64,000 nt of DNA, from assembly GCA_049325095.1 (NCBI GenBank), contig JBMOPO010000011.1:62001-126000 (forward strand), given 5' to 3'. The position numbers were made by a program, and so were the translations under genes. Below, in pieces: positions 46,542 through 57,134 of the stretch. Under the pieces are notes generated by a model that did no database searches, was not told where the DNA came from, and saw only the letters and a list, made by a program, of their open reading frames with translations. This DNA comes from JAGPUQ01 sp049325095. GTDB lineage: Bacteria > Pseudomonadota > Gammaproteobacteria > Pseudomonadales > Porticoccaceae. Position 1 is the stretch's first letter. Each line of letters opens with the position of its first letter.

Positions 46542-47762
46542 ATGAGAAGAGCGGTAATTACCGGCATGGGCATCGTTTCCTGCCTGGGCAACGATGTCGA
46601 TACCGTCGCCGCGGCCCTGCGCCAGGGCCGCTCCGGGGTCCGCGCCATGCCGATCTACCGGGAACTGGGCATGAAGAGCCAGATCGCGGGCCAGATCGAA
46701 CTCGATCCCGGCGAGCTGATCGACCGCAAGCACCTGCGCTTCATGAGCACCGCGGCCATCTATGGATACGTCGCCATGCAGCAGGCCATCGACGACGCCG
46801 GCCTGGAAGCGGCCCAGATCTCCCATCCGCGCACCGGCATCATCATGGGCTCGGGCGGCATCTCGGGCGAGAAATTCGTCGAATCCGTGGACACCCTGAG
46901 GACCAAGGGCGTGCGGCGCATCGGCCCCTACCGGGTCACCCAGATCATGAGCAGCACGGTGTCGGCCTGCCTGGCGACCCCCTTCCACATCAAAGGCCTC
47001 AACATCTCCATTTCCTCCGCCTGCGCCACCAGCGCCCACTGCATCGGCGCGGCGCTGGAGCAGATCCAGCTTGGCAAGCAGGACATCCTGTTCGCCGGCG
47101 GCGCCGAGGAGGAGCACTGGTCGATGGTGAGCATGTTCGACGCCATGGGCGCGCTGTCCACCCACTACAACGACACGCCCGAGCGCGCCTCGCGCCCCTA
47201 CGACCGGGATCGCGACGGGTTCGTGATGTCCTGCGGCGGCGGCTGCTTCGTGGTCGAGGAACTGGAACACGCCCGCGCCCGCGGGGCGCGGATCTACGCC
47301 GAAATCGTCGGTTACGGCGCCACCTCCGACGGCTACGACATGGTCGCCCCCTCCGGCGAGGGCGCGGTGCGCTGCATGCGGCAGGCCCTGGAGACGGTGC
47401 CGGGTCCGATCGACTACATCAACACCCACGGCACCAGCACACCGCTCGGCGACGCCAAGGAGGTCGGCGCCATTCGCGAGGTGTTCGGTGCCGACATGCC
47501 GCCGATCAGCTCGACCAAATCCCTGTCCGGCCACTCGCTGGGCGCGGCCGGTGTCCACGAGGCCATCTACAGCCTGCTGATGATGCGCCACGGCTTCATC
47601 GCCGCCTCCGCCAACATCGACAACCTGGATGCCGAACTCGCCGATGCCAATATCGTCAGGCAGCGGATCGACGGCGTGGAACTGGAGCGGGTGATGTCGA
47701 ACAGCTTCGGCTTCGGCGGCACCAATGCCTGCCTGGTGCTGGAGCGCTACCGCGGCGCCTGA
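46542..47762 (+). CDS. fabB: Beta-ketoacyl-ACP synthase I
   Basis: A 406-residue condensing enzyme elongating unsaturated and saturated acyl-ACP. The nucleophile is in SSACATSAHCIGAA, followed by NTHGTSTPLGD, STKSLSGHSLGAAG and SFGFGGTNA (Cys-His-His triad). MRRAVITGMGIVSCLGN is the typical FabB start. GAGAG precedes the ATG. It is convergent with cysC, 8 bases apart. Confidence 0.97.
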   Translation: MRRAVITGMGIVSCLGNDVDTVAAALRQGRSGVRAMPIYRELGMKSQIAGQIELDPGELIDRKHLRFMSTAAIYGYVAMQQAIDDAGLEAAQISHPRTGIIMGSGGISGEKFVESVDTLRTKGVRRIGPYRVTQIMSSTVSACLATPFHIKGLNISISSACATSAHCIGAALEQIQLGKQDILFAGGAEEEHWSMVSMFDAMGALSTHYNDTPERASRPYDRDRDGFVMSCGGGCFVVEELEHARARGARIYAEIVGYGATSDGYDMVAPSGEGAVRCMRQALETVPGPIDYINTHGTSTPLGDAKEVGAIREVFGADMPPISSTKSLSGHSLGAAGVHEAIYSLLMMRHGFIAASANIDNLDAELADANIVRQRIDGVELERVMSNSFGFGGTNACLVLERYRGA

Positions 47763-47770
47763 GTGCGGGT

Positions 47771-48370
47771 TCAGATGATCCCGCGCGCCTCCAGGTGCGC
47801 GAGCAACTGATCGACGCAGGCAGCGAGATCGCAACCCGCGGTATCCACCACCACCTCGGGGGCGAGGGGCGGCTCGTAGGCCGAGTCGATGCCGGTGAAA
47901 TTGGGGATCTGACCCGCCCGCGCCTTGCGGTACAGGCCCTTGGGATCGCGCGCCTCGCAGACCGCGAGCGGTGTGGCGACATGGACCTCGATGAACTCGC
48001 CCGCCTCCAACAGTTCCCGGGCGAGCTGGCGATCGGCCCGAAACGGGGAGATGAAGGCGGTCATCACGATCAGGCCGGCATCGACGAACAGCTTGGCGAC
48101 CTCCGCGATGCGGCGGATGTTTTCCACCCGATCGGCGTCGCTGAACCCGAGATCGCGGTTGAGCCCGTGCCGCACGTTGTCGCCGTCGAGCAGGTAGGAG
48201 TGATGGCCGCGCTCGTACAGCGCCCGTTCCAGCGCATTGGCGAGCGTGGATTTGCCCGCCCCACTCAGGCCGGTGAACCAGATCACGCAGGGCTGTTGGC
48301 GCTTCTGGCGGGCGCGGTCGGCCCTGGATACCAGGGCGTGGTGCCAGGTCAGGTTGCTGTTCAAGGGCAC
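47771..48370 (-). CDS. cysC: Adenylyl-sulfate kinase
   Basis: A 199-residue enzyme phosphorylating APS to PAPS. It shows P-loop FTGLSGAGKSTLANALE, DGDNVRHGLNRDLGFS and FISPFRADRQLAR. GTG at 48370 gives the family N-terminus (LNSNLTWHHALV) and length (E. coli 201); GTG at 48406, touching the ssb stop, would add 12 residues. No cysD, cysN or cysH is nearby, so PAPS could serve sulfation or assimilation. It is likely co-transcribed with ssb. Confidence 0.92.
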   Translation of the reverse strand: MPLNSNLTWHHALVSRADRARQKRQQPCVIWFTGLSGAGKSTLANALERALYERGHHSYLLDGDNVRHGLNRDLGFSDADRVENIRRIAEVAKLFVDAGLIVMTAFISPFRADRQLARELLEAGEFIEVHVATPLAVCEARDPKGLYRKARAGQIPNFTGIDSAYEPPLAPEVVVDTAGCDLAACVDQLLAHLEARGII

Positions 48371-48406
48371 TTTCCCCCATCGCGCCGGCGGCCCGCCGGA
48401 CACCAC

Positions 48407-48895
48407 TCAGAACGGAATGTCGTCATCGAAACTGTCGAACCCGGAGGTTTGCGGCTCGGGCTCCAGACCGGCCGGTGCCGCAGCCTCCCGGCCGCGCTGG
48501 CCACCGCCGCGCGGCGATTCGTCCTCGGCCTTGCCGGCCGGCAGGCCCATGCCGCCGCCTCGGCTGTCGAGCATCTGCATCTCGCCGGCCACGATCTCGG
48601 TGGTGTAGCGGTCCTGGCCGTCCTGCCCCTGCCACTTGCGGGTGCGCAGGGAGCCCTCGACATAGACCTTGGAACCCTTCCGGAGGTACTCCCCGGCGAT
48701 CTCGGCAAGCCGGTTGAAAAACACCACGTTGTGCCACTCGGTGCGTTCCTTCTGCTCGCCGCTCTGCTTGTCGCGCCAGCTTTCCGAGGTCGCCAGCCGG
48801 ATGTTGGTCACCGCCCCACCGCTGGGCAGGTAGCGGGTTTCCGGGTCGCTGCCCAGATTGCCGATCAGAATGACCTTGTTGACGCCGCGGGCCAT
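48407..48895 (-). CDS. ssb: Single-stranded DNA-binding protein
   Basis: A 162-residue protein with an OB fold (about 1-108; ARGVNKVILIGNLGSDPE, SWRDKQSGEQKERTEWHNVVFF). A Gly/Pro-rich linker follows, then the acidic tip DDDIPF that recruits repair proteins. GAGAGGACT precedes the ATG. Pseudomonas keeps uvrA, an MFS gene and ssb together; here the MFS gene is adjacent but uvrA is 5 kb away. Confidence 0.97.
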   Translation of the reverse strand: MARGVNKVILIGNLGSDPETRYLPSGGAVTNIRLATSESWRDKQSGEQKERTEWHNVVFFNRLAEIAGEYLRKGSKVYVEGSLRTRKWQGQDGQDRYTTEIVAGEMQMLDSRGGGMGLPAGKAEDESPRGGGQRGREAAAPAGLEPEPQTSGFDSFDDDIPF

Positions 48896-48933
48896 GGCCG
48901 TAGTCCTCTCGCGAGTTGTGCTCCTGGGCCGGC

Positions 48934-48963
48934 AGTGTAACCCCTGGGCTCGACACCCGCCAA
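48934..48963 (-). promoter_or_regulatory. Promoter for ssb
   Basis: On the minus strand TTGGCG, 18 bases, TACACT, 38 bases before the ssb start. No CTG-N10-CAG LexA box was found here. Confidence 0.45.
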
Positions 48964-48978
48964 CCGCGACCCCTTCGT

Positions 48979-50331
48979 TCAGGGCACCGGATTCCGGCCC
49001 AGCACCCGCTCCAGGTGGCCGCTGTCGAGCCGGTCCTCGTCCACCTGGATGTAGGCCACTCCCTGGCCGGGGATATGGATCACGTCTTCGACGCCTCTGA
49101 CCACACCCACCAGCGCCTCATGGCCGGGAATGCCGACCTCGGAGACCGGCACCGCCAGGCTGCGCAGCCGCCGCGGCGGACTCATGGCGCTGGCGACGCC
49201 GAACCAGATCAGGGCCGCGGCCCCGGCCAGCCAGAACACACCGTCCCAGCCGAATATCTGGGCGGCGATCCCTCCGGCGGCGCCGCCGCTGAAGGCGCCG
49301 AGAAACTGGCTGGTGGAATAGACCCCCAGGGCACTGCCCTTGATGCCTGCCGGAGCGCGTTTGCTGACCAGGGAGGGCAGGGTCGCCTCGAGCAGATTGA
49401 ATGCGGTGAAAAACAGCAACAGGCCGATCACCATTCCCCCGAGCGTGGCGCCGACCCGGGCGATGGCCAGTTCCGCCGCCGCCAGGAGCGCGATGGCACC
49501 GAGAAACACCGGCTTCAGCCGCTGCCGGCTCTCCCCGTACCAGACGAAGGGGATCATCAACAGAAAACCGCCGGCCATGGTGCCCAGATACAGATACCAG
49601 TGGTGCTCGCGCCCGAATCCCGCCACCTGTTCGAGCAGCACCGGCACCGACACCCAGGTCGCCATCTGGGCGAAATGCAGCACGAAAATCCCGAGGTCGA
49701 GGCGCAGCAGCTCCCGGTCCCGCAGCACCCGGCCGAGCAGGCGGGGCACCGGCGCGAGCTCGCGGCCGGCGGCCGATATCGGCGCGGGGATGGCGAGCAG
49801 CACCGGCAGGCCCAGCAGGCCGAGGGCGGCGGTCACCCAGAACACCGCCGCCATGCCCCAGTGGGCGGCGATCAGCGGGCCGAGCGCCATGGCCACCGCG
49901 AACGACAGCCCGATGCTGCCGCCGACCGCAGCCATCGCCCGGGTCCGGACCTGCTCCCGGGTGACATCGGCGAGCAGCGCCATGATCACCCCGGACACCG
50001 CGCCGGCACCCTGCAGGGCGCGACCCAGCATCAACTGCTGGACGTCAGCGGCCGCCGCCGCCACCAGGGAGCCGGCCACGAACAGCAGGATGCCGAGGAC
50101 GATCAGCGGCTTGCGGCCCCAGCGGTCGGAGGCGACGCCGAAGGGAATCTGCAACAGCCCCTGGGAGAGGCCGTAGATGCCCAGGCTGAGCCCGATGGTC
50201 AGCGCCGTGGCGCCCCGGTAGTCCGGCGCATGGAGTGCCAACACCGGCAGCACCATGAACAGTCCGAGCATGCGCGTGGCATAGAGAAACACCAGCCCCA
50301 ACAGGGCCCGCAATTCGAGGGCGGTGAACAT
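48979..50331 (-). CDS. MFS transporter with C-terminal YAM-like domain (YajR type)
   Basis: A 450-residue major facilitator with 12 predicted helices up to about residue 385. It carries motif A (FGVASDRWGRKPLIVLG, about 64-80) and the early LYATRMLGLFMVLPVL. Residues about 390-450 form a soluble domain with HEALVGVVRGVEDVIHI and VAYIQVDEDRLD, matching the ferredoxin-like YAM domain of E. coli YajR. The substrate is unknown. It is next to ssb, as in Pseudomonas. Confidence 0.85.
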   Translation of the reverse strand: MFTALELRALLGLVFLYATRMLGLFMVLPVLALHAPDYRGATALTIGLSLGIYGLSQGLLQIPFGVASDRWGRKPLIVLGILLFVAGSLVAAAAADVQQLMLGRALQGAGAVSGVIMALLADVTREQVRTRAMAAVGGSIGLSFAVAMALGPLIAAHWGMAAVFWVTAALGLLGLPVLLAIPAPISAAGRELAPVPRLLGRVLRDRELLRLDLGIFVLHFAQMATWVSVPVLLEQVAGFGREHHWYLYLGTMAGGFLLMIPFVWYGESRQRLKPVFLGAIALLAAAELAIARVGATLGGMVIGLLLFFTAFNLLEATLPSLVSKRAPAGIKGSALGVYSTSQFLGAFSGGAAGGIAAQIFGWDGVFWLAGAAALIWFGVASAMSPPRRLRSLAVPVSEVGIPGHEALVGVVRGVEDVIHIPGQGVAYIQVDEDRLDSGHLERVLGRNPVP

Positions 50332-50439
50332 GTCGGGGATGCGAGGCGCCGACCGGAAGGGCGCAAAGCATACTCAATGGCCGTGCAAACGCAAACTTCG
50401 CCGGGCCCTCCAGCGCTGCTCACCGTTTTGTGCGGAAGC

Positions 50440-50569
50440 GCGCGTCCCGGGCATCACTTGCCTGGCAAGTGGTACAGGCCCGGACTTGCTCCCGCGCGGA
50501 TCGAGCCCCTGCGCGCTGGATTCGCCTCCGGCCACCCCTGGCACGGAGGACCTGAAGAATTCACCGGCG
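50440..50569 (-). repeat. Dispersed intergenic repeat, copy B
   Basis: Read on the minus strand it begins two bases after the isocitrate dehydrogenase stop with GCCGGTGAATTCTTCAGG, and includes a GCCA/TGGC hairpin (about 50532-50545) and GGGGCTCGATCC. Its plus-strand block GGTACAGGCCCGGACTTGCT is at 50471-50490. It ends near a GCCCGGGACGCGC block. It also has its own CACTTG/CAAGTG hairpin (50456-50472). The length (130) equals copy C. Confidence 0.68.
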
Positions 50570-50570
50570 C

Positions 50571-51578
50571 TCAGAGTTCGCTCAGCAGTGCCGCGGCGAA
50601 CCCGGTGGTGGTACCGGAGCCGCCCAGATCCGGGGTCAGCTCGCGCCCGGTGCCGATCACCCGGCGGATTGCCGCGCGCAGCCGCTGGGCCGCTTCGCCC
50701 CGCTCCAGGTGGTCGAGCATCATGGCCGCAGCCAGCAACAGCGCGGTGGGATTGGCGATGTTGCGGCCGGCGATGTCCGGGGCGCTGCCGTGGACCGCCT
50801 CGAAAATGCCCTTGTGGGCGCCGATGTTGGCTCCGGGCGCCAGGCCCAGCCCGCCCACCAGCCCGGCGCAGAGATCGGACAGGATGTCGCCGAACAGGTT
50901 GGTGGTCACGATGACGTCGAACCGCTGGGGATTCATCACCAGCTGCATGGCGCAGTTGTCGATGATCAGCTCCTCGTGTTCCAGCTCCGGATAATCGCGG
51001 CCCACCGCGCGCGCCACCTCGAGAAACAGCCCCGAGGTGCTCTTCATGATGTTGGCCTTGTGGACCACCGTCACCTTGCGCCGCCCCAGCCGGCGGGCCA
51101 TCTCATGGGCGTAGCGCAACACCCGCTCCGAGCCGCTGCGGGTCACCACGCTGGTCAGCTCGGCGCGCTCGCCGTCCTGGCTGAGGCTCTGCCCCTGACC
51201 GGAATAGATGCCTTCCATGTTCTCGCGCACGATGATCAGATCGACATCGGTATAGCGCGACCGCACCCCGGGGATCGACAGCGCCGGGCGGACGTTGGCA
51301 AACAGCTCGAAGCGCTGCCGCAGGGACACGTTGACCGAGGAGAAGCCCTTGCCGATCGGCGTGGTGATCGGACCCTTGAGCGCGACCGGATTGGCCTGCA
51401 GCAGGGCGATGGTCTCCTCGGGGATGAGCTCCAGGCCGCGGTCGAGCGCGGTCTGGCCGGCGATGGCCAGGTCATAGCTCAGGTCGACATCGAGTCGATC
51501 CAGCACCTGCAGGGCCACATCGACGATGGCGGGCCCGATGCCGTCGCCCGGGATCACGGTCACTCTGGTTTGGTCCAT
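50571..51578 (-). CDS. NAD-dependent isocitrate dehydrogenase
   Basis: A 335-residue beta-decarboxylating dehydrogenase of the IDH/IPMDH family. TVIPGDGIGPAIVD, SSVNVSLRQRFELFANVRP, IIVRENMEGIYSGQ and NLFGDILSDLCAGLVGG favour the short NAD-type isocitrate dehydrogenases. The cofactor loop GSAPDIAG has Asp-Ile where NADP enzymes have Lys-Tyr, so NAD+ is predicted. Homoisocitrate or isopropylmalate activity is less likely but possible. GGGAGGT precedes the ATG at 51578. Confidence 0.85.
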   Translation of the reverse strand: MDQTRVTVIPGDGIGPAIVDVALQVLDRLDVDLSYDLAIAGQTALDRGLELIPEETIALLQANPVALKGPITTPIGKGFSSVNVSLRQRFELFANVRPALSIPGVRSRYTDVDLIIVRENMEGIYSGQGQSLSQDGERAELTSVVTRSGSERVLRYAHEMARRLGRRKVTVVHKANIMKSTSGLFLEVARAVGRDYPELEHEELIIDNCAMQLVMNPQRFDVIVTTNLFGDILSDLCAGLVGGLGLAPGANIGAHKGIFEAVHGSAPDIAGRNIANPTALLLAAAMMLDHLERGEAAQRLRAAIRRVIGTGRELTPDLGGSGTTTGFAAALLSEL

Positions 51579-51701
51579 GGCACTACCTCCCTTACTGCTG
51601 GTGCCGGGCATCCCGGCCGCGGGACCGCCGCCGGCCCACCGCGGGCCGGTCGCCATGGCGCCGTTGGCGGGGGTTTTCGCGCCGGCGCGCCAGCCCGCGG
51701 G

Positions 51702-52553
51702 TCATCGCCGCCAGTACCGCGCCGGCTGCCACCAGCGCGGCCGCACGCCGGCCGCGTCGGTGAAGGATACGCCCGGCCGATAGCATTCGCCCAGCAGATT
51801 GACGTAGCGCCGCGGGGTCCGGGTGACCGAACGCGGCGACACGCCGTGGATCGCGAACGGCGAATTGAGCCACATCACCAGCGTATTGGGGGCATAGGGG
51901 ACGGTCGCCGCGACCTCCACACAGTCGGGCGCCACCCGCGATCCCGAGCGCCGCACCCGGCGTCCCGCGCGGGGCCGGTACAGCTCCAGATCGCCGCCGC
52001 TGGAATCATCCCCCGGGGCGCGAAAATACAGCAGGCCGGCGAACAGCTTGGCGGGATTGTCGAGGTGGGGACCGCGCACCGAGCTCGACCGGAGCACCGG
52101 GCTGTTCATGCCGAACTGACAGTCGAGCAGGAGTTCCGCGGCGCGGTTGGTGGCGTTGTCGCGCTTGCCGGGCCGGCGCGGCAGCGCGGACAGTTCCGCC
52201 AGCGGCCGGCCGAACGCGGCGCCGAAACCGGGGTGCACCAGGTCCAGCTCCTGGGCCCAGACCGCCGCCACCCGGCGCAGGAAATCCGCGGAGGTGTGGT
52301 AGGCGAAAAATGCCCGCCAGGGCGCGGCGATGGCCGGGTTGTCGACCACTTGCGCCGCGGCGAGCTTGTAGAGCCGGTTGTTCTCCAGCGGCCCCGGGCC
52401 GGCGACCTGCTCCAGGGTCGGCCAGGCCGCGTCGAGTTCCGCGTAGAGCGCCGCCGGCAGGGCATTGGGCACCACCAGGTGGGCAAAGGGCTCGCGGCGG
52501 ATCGCGCCGGCGTCGATCCACTCGGGCAGGCAACAGTAAGCGGCCGGGTTCAT
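51702..52553 (-). CDS. 2OG-Fe(II) oxygenase-like protein
   Basis: A 283-residue protein with the 2-oxoglutarate/Fe(II) oxygenase metal triad in order: His163 and Asp165 (GPHLDNPAKLF) and His236 (FAIHGVSPR), then an arginine near 248-249 (PRRYVNL) for 2-oxoglutarate. No signal peptide is present. The substrate is unknown; relatives occur in polysaccharide and glycan-modifying clusters. It sits 123 bases upstream of the isocitrate dehydrogenase gene on the same strand and 39 bases downstream of manC. Confidence 0.7.
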   Translation of the reverse strand: MNPAAYCCLPEWIDAGAIRREPFAHLVVPNALPAALYAELDAAWPTLEQVAGPGPLENNRLYKLAAAQVVDNPAIAAPWRAFFAYHTSADFLRRVAAVWAQELDLVHPGFGAAFGRPLAELSALPRRPGKRDNATNRAAELLLDCQFGMNSPVLRSSSVRGPHLDNPAKLFAGLLYFRAPGDDSSGGDLELYRPRAGRRVRRSGSRVAPDCVEVAATVPYAPNTLVMWLNSPFAIHGVSPRSVTRTPRRYVNLLGECYRPGVSFTDAAGVRPRWWQPARYWRR

Positions 52554-52592
52554 GCGGTTCCCCGCCCGCCTGCCGCCGGCCGCTGCCGGGGC

Positions 52593-54008
52593 TCAGTTGC
52601 GGCCATAGCGATCGGCGAAGCGCACGATATCGTCCTCGCCCAGATAGGCACCGGTCTGCACCTCGATGATCTCCAGCGGCAGCTTGCCGGGATTGGCCAG
52701 CGCATGCACCGAACCGATGGGAATGTAGATCGACTCGTTTTCGGCGAGCAGGCGCTCGCGGCCGTCGAGCGTGACCCGGGCGGTCCCGGCGACCACGATC
52801 CAGTGCTCGGCGCGATGATGGTGCATCTGGGTCGAGAGGCTGGCCCCGGGCTTGACCAGGATGCGCTTGACCTGAAAGCGGTGGCCCGCATCCACGGAAT
52901 CGTAGCTGCCCCAGGGCCGGTAGACCTGGCGGTGGATTTCCTCCTCCGGACGCGCCTGGGCCGCCAGCTCGCCGACCAGCCGCTTGAGCCCCTCGAGTCG
53001 CGCGCGCGGCGCCACCAGCACCGCGTCCTTGGTTTCGACCACCACGGTATCGCGCAGACCGACCGCCGCCAGCAGCCGATGCTCGGCGCGCAGCAGGTTG
53101 CCGCTGGAGTCGATCTGCAGCACGTCGCCGCGACAGACATTGCCGTCGGCGTCCTTGTCCGCAAGCTCCCAGAGCGCGGCCCAGGATCCCAGATCGCTCC
53201 AGGGCGAGGCCAGCTCGACCACCGCCGCGTCCCCGGTATGCTCCATGACGGCGTAATCGATGGAGTTTGCGGGACAGGCGGCAAAGGCGGCGGCATCGAC
53301 CCGGGTGAACTCGCCATCCCGACTGCAGCCGGCCGCCGCCGCCGCGCAGGCGGCGAACATGTCGGGCTGGAAGCGGCGCAGCTCCTCCAGATAGCGGCTG
53401 GCGCGGAACAGAAACATGCCGCTGTTCCAGTAGTACTCCCCGGTCTCCAGATAGCTGGCGGCCGCCGCCCGGTCGGGCTTCTCGACGAACGCCGCCACCG
53501 CGTGCGCCGGCACCTCGCCGTCGAGGGGGGCGCCGCGGCGAATATAGCCGTAGCCGGTCTCCGGCGCGGTGGGCCGCAGGCCGAAGGTGACCAGGCTGCC
53601 GCGCCCGGCGTGCCCGGCGGCGGCGGCCACCGCCGCCTGGAACGCCCCGACGTCGGCCAGCACCTGGTCGGCGGCCAGGACCAGCAGCAGCGGATCCGCG
53701 CCCTCCGCCCGGGCCAGCAGCGCCGCCAGCGCCACCGCCGGGGCGGTATTGCGGGCCACGGGTTCGAGCAGCAGGGTGGCGAGCGGCCCGCCCCAGCGGC
53801 GCGCCTGCTCGGCGGCGATGAACCTGTGCTCCTCGTTGCAGACCACTATCGCCGGTTGCGCGCCCAGCCCGTCGAGCCGCCCCAGGGTCGCCTGCAGCAT
53901 GGGCAGCTCATCGACCAGGGGCAGGAACTGCTTGGGAAACAGCCGCCGCGACAGCGGCCACAGGCGGGTTCCGGCACCTCCGGCCAAGACCACGGGTACG
54001 ATGTGCAT
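52593..54008 (-). CDS. manC: Mannose-1-phosphate guanylyltransferase / mannose-6-phosphate isomerase
   Basis: A 471-residue bifunctional enzyme supplying GDP-mannose. The nucleotidyltransferase domain (about 1-290) begins VVLAGGAGTRLWPLSR then FPKQFLPL; FVEKPDRAAA carries the sugar site. A C-terminal cupin isomerase domain includes QMHHHRAEHWIVVAGTARV. GAGGAG precedes the ATG at 54008. With the AlgC-type mutase at 43384 it completes GDP-mannose synthesis. Confidence 0.94.
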   Translation of the reverse strand: MHIVPVVLAGGAGTRLWPLSRRLFPKQFLPLVDELPMLQATLGRLDGLGAQPAIVVCNEEHRFIAAEQARRWGGPLATLLLEPVARNTAPAVALAALLARAEGADPLLLVLAADQVLADVGAFQAAVAAAAGHAGRGSLVTFGLRPTAPETGYGYIRRGAPLDGEVPAHAVAAFVEKPDRAAAASYLETGEYYWNSGMFLFRASRYLEELRRFQPDMFAACAAAAAGCSRDGEFTRVDAAAFAACPANSIDYAVMEHTGDAAVVELASPWSDLGSWAALWELADKDADGNVCRGDVLQIDSSGNLLRAEHRLLAAVGLRDTVVVETKDAVLVAPRARLEGLKRLVGELAAQARPEEEIHRQVYRPWGSYDSVDAGHRFQVKRILVKPGASLSTQMHHHRAEHWIVVAGTARVTLDGRERLLAENESIYIPIGSVHALANPGKLPLEIIEVQTGAYLGEDDIVRFADRYGRN

Positions 54009-54037
54009 CCCGGTTCTCCTCGCCCTAAACCCGGCCA

Positions 54038-54065
54038 CCCCCGGCTTTCGCCGGGGCAAGCTTAC
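54038..54065. repeat. Palindromic element upstream of uvrA
   Basis: Stem CCCCGGC, loop TTTC, GCCGGGG (54039-54056), followed by CAAGCTTAC. It lies between the divergent manC and uvrA starts. A copy matching 24 of 28 bases lies within uvrA at 54782-54809. Confidence 0.6.
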
Positions 54066-54077
54066 TTCGGCTGCGCG

Positions 54078-54106
54078 CGGACAGTCCACCACGCGGCGAT
54101 TACAAT
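54078..54106 (+). promoter_or_regulatory. Promoter for uvrA
   Basis: CGGACA, 17 bases, TACAAT, ending 45 bases before the uvrA ATG. No LexA box of the CTG-N10-CAG type was found, so SOS control is not supported. Confidence 0.5.
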
Positions 54107-54151
54107 GCGCGCTGGTTACGCAACCCTCCCCTCGCGCCGGGGGCGCCGGTC

Positions 54152-57025
<2,874 letters not shown>

Positions 57026-57052
57026 GCGCGGACCGCTGCCGCGGGGCGCCCA

Positions 57053-57069
57053 CCGGCACGCTGTGCCGG
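57053..57069 (+). terminator. Hairpin after uvrA
   Basis: CCGGCAC, loop GCT, GTGCCGG, 27 bases after the uvrA stop. Only CCTTT follows, so termination would be weak. Confidence 0.4.
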
Positions 57070-57072
57070 CCT

Positions 57073-57100
57073 TTGCGGCGGCCGGCGCGACACCGATAAT
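57073..57100 (+). promoter_or_regulatory. Promoter for mutS
   Basis: TTGCGG, 16 bases, GATAAT, ending 34 bases before the TTG start of mutS. Confidence 0.5.
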
Positions 57101-57134
57101 CGCCCCTTTGCCGCCACCCCGGGAACACCGCGTC

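Noticed and set aside
54009..54151. LexA (SOS) box upstream of uvrA
   Set aside because: No CTG-N10-CAG palindrome of the expected kind is seen between manC and uvrA.
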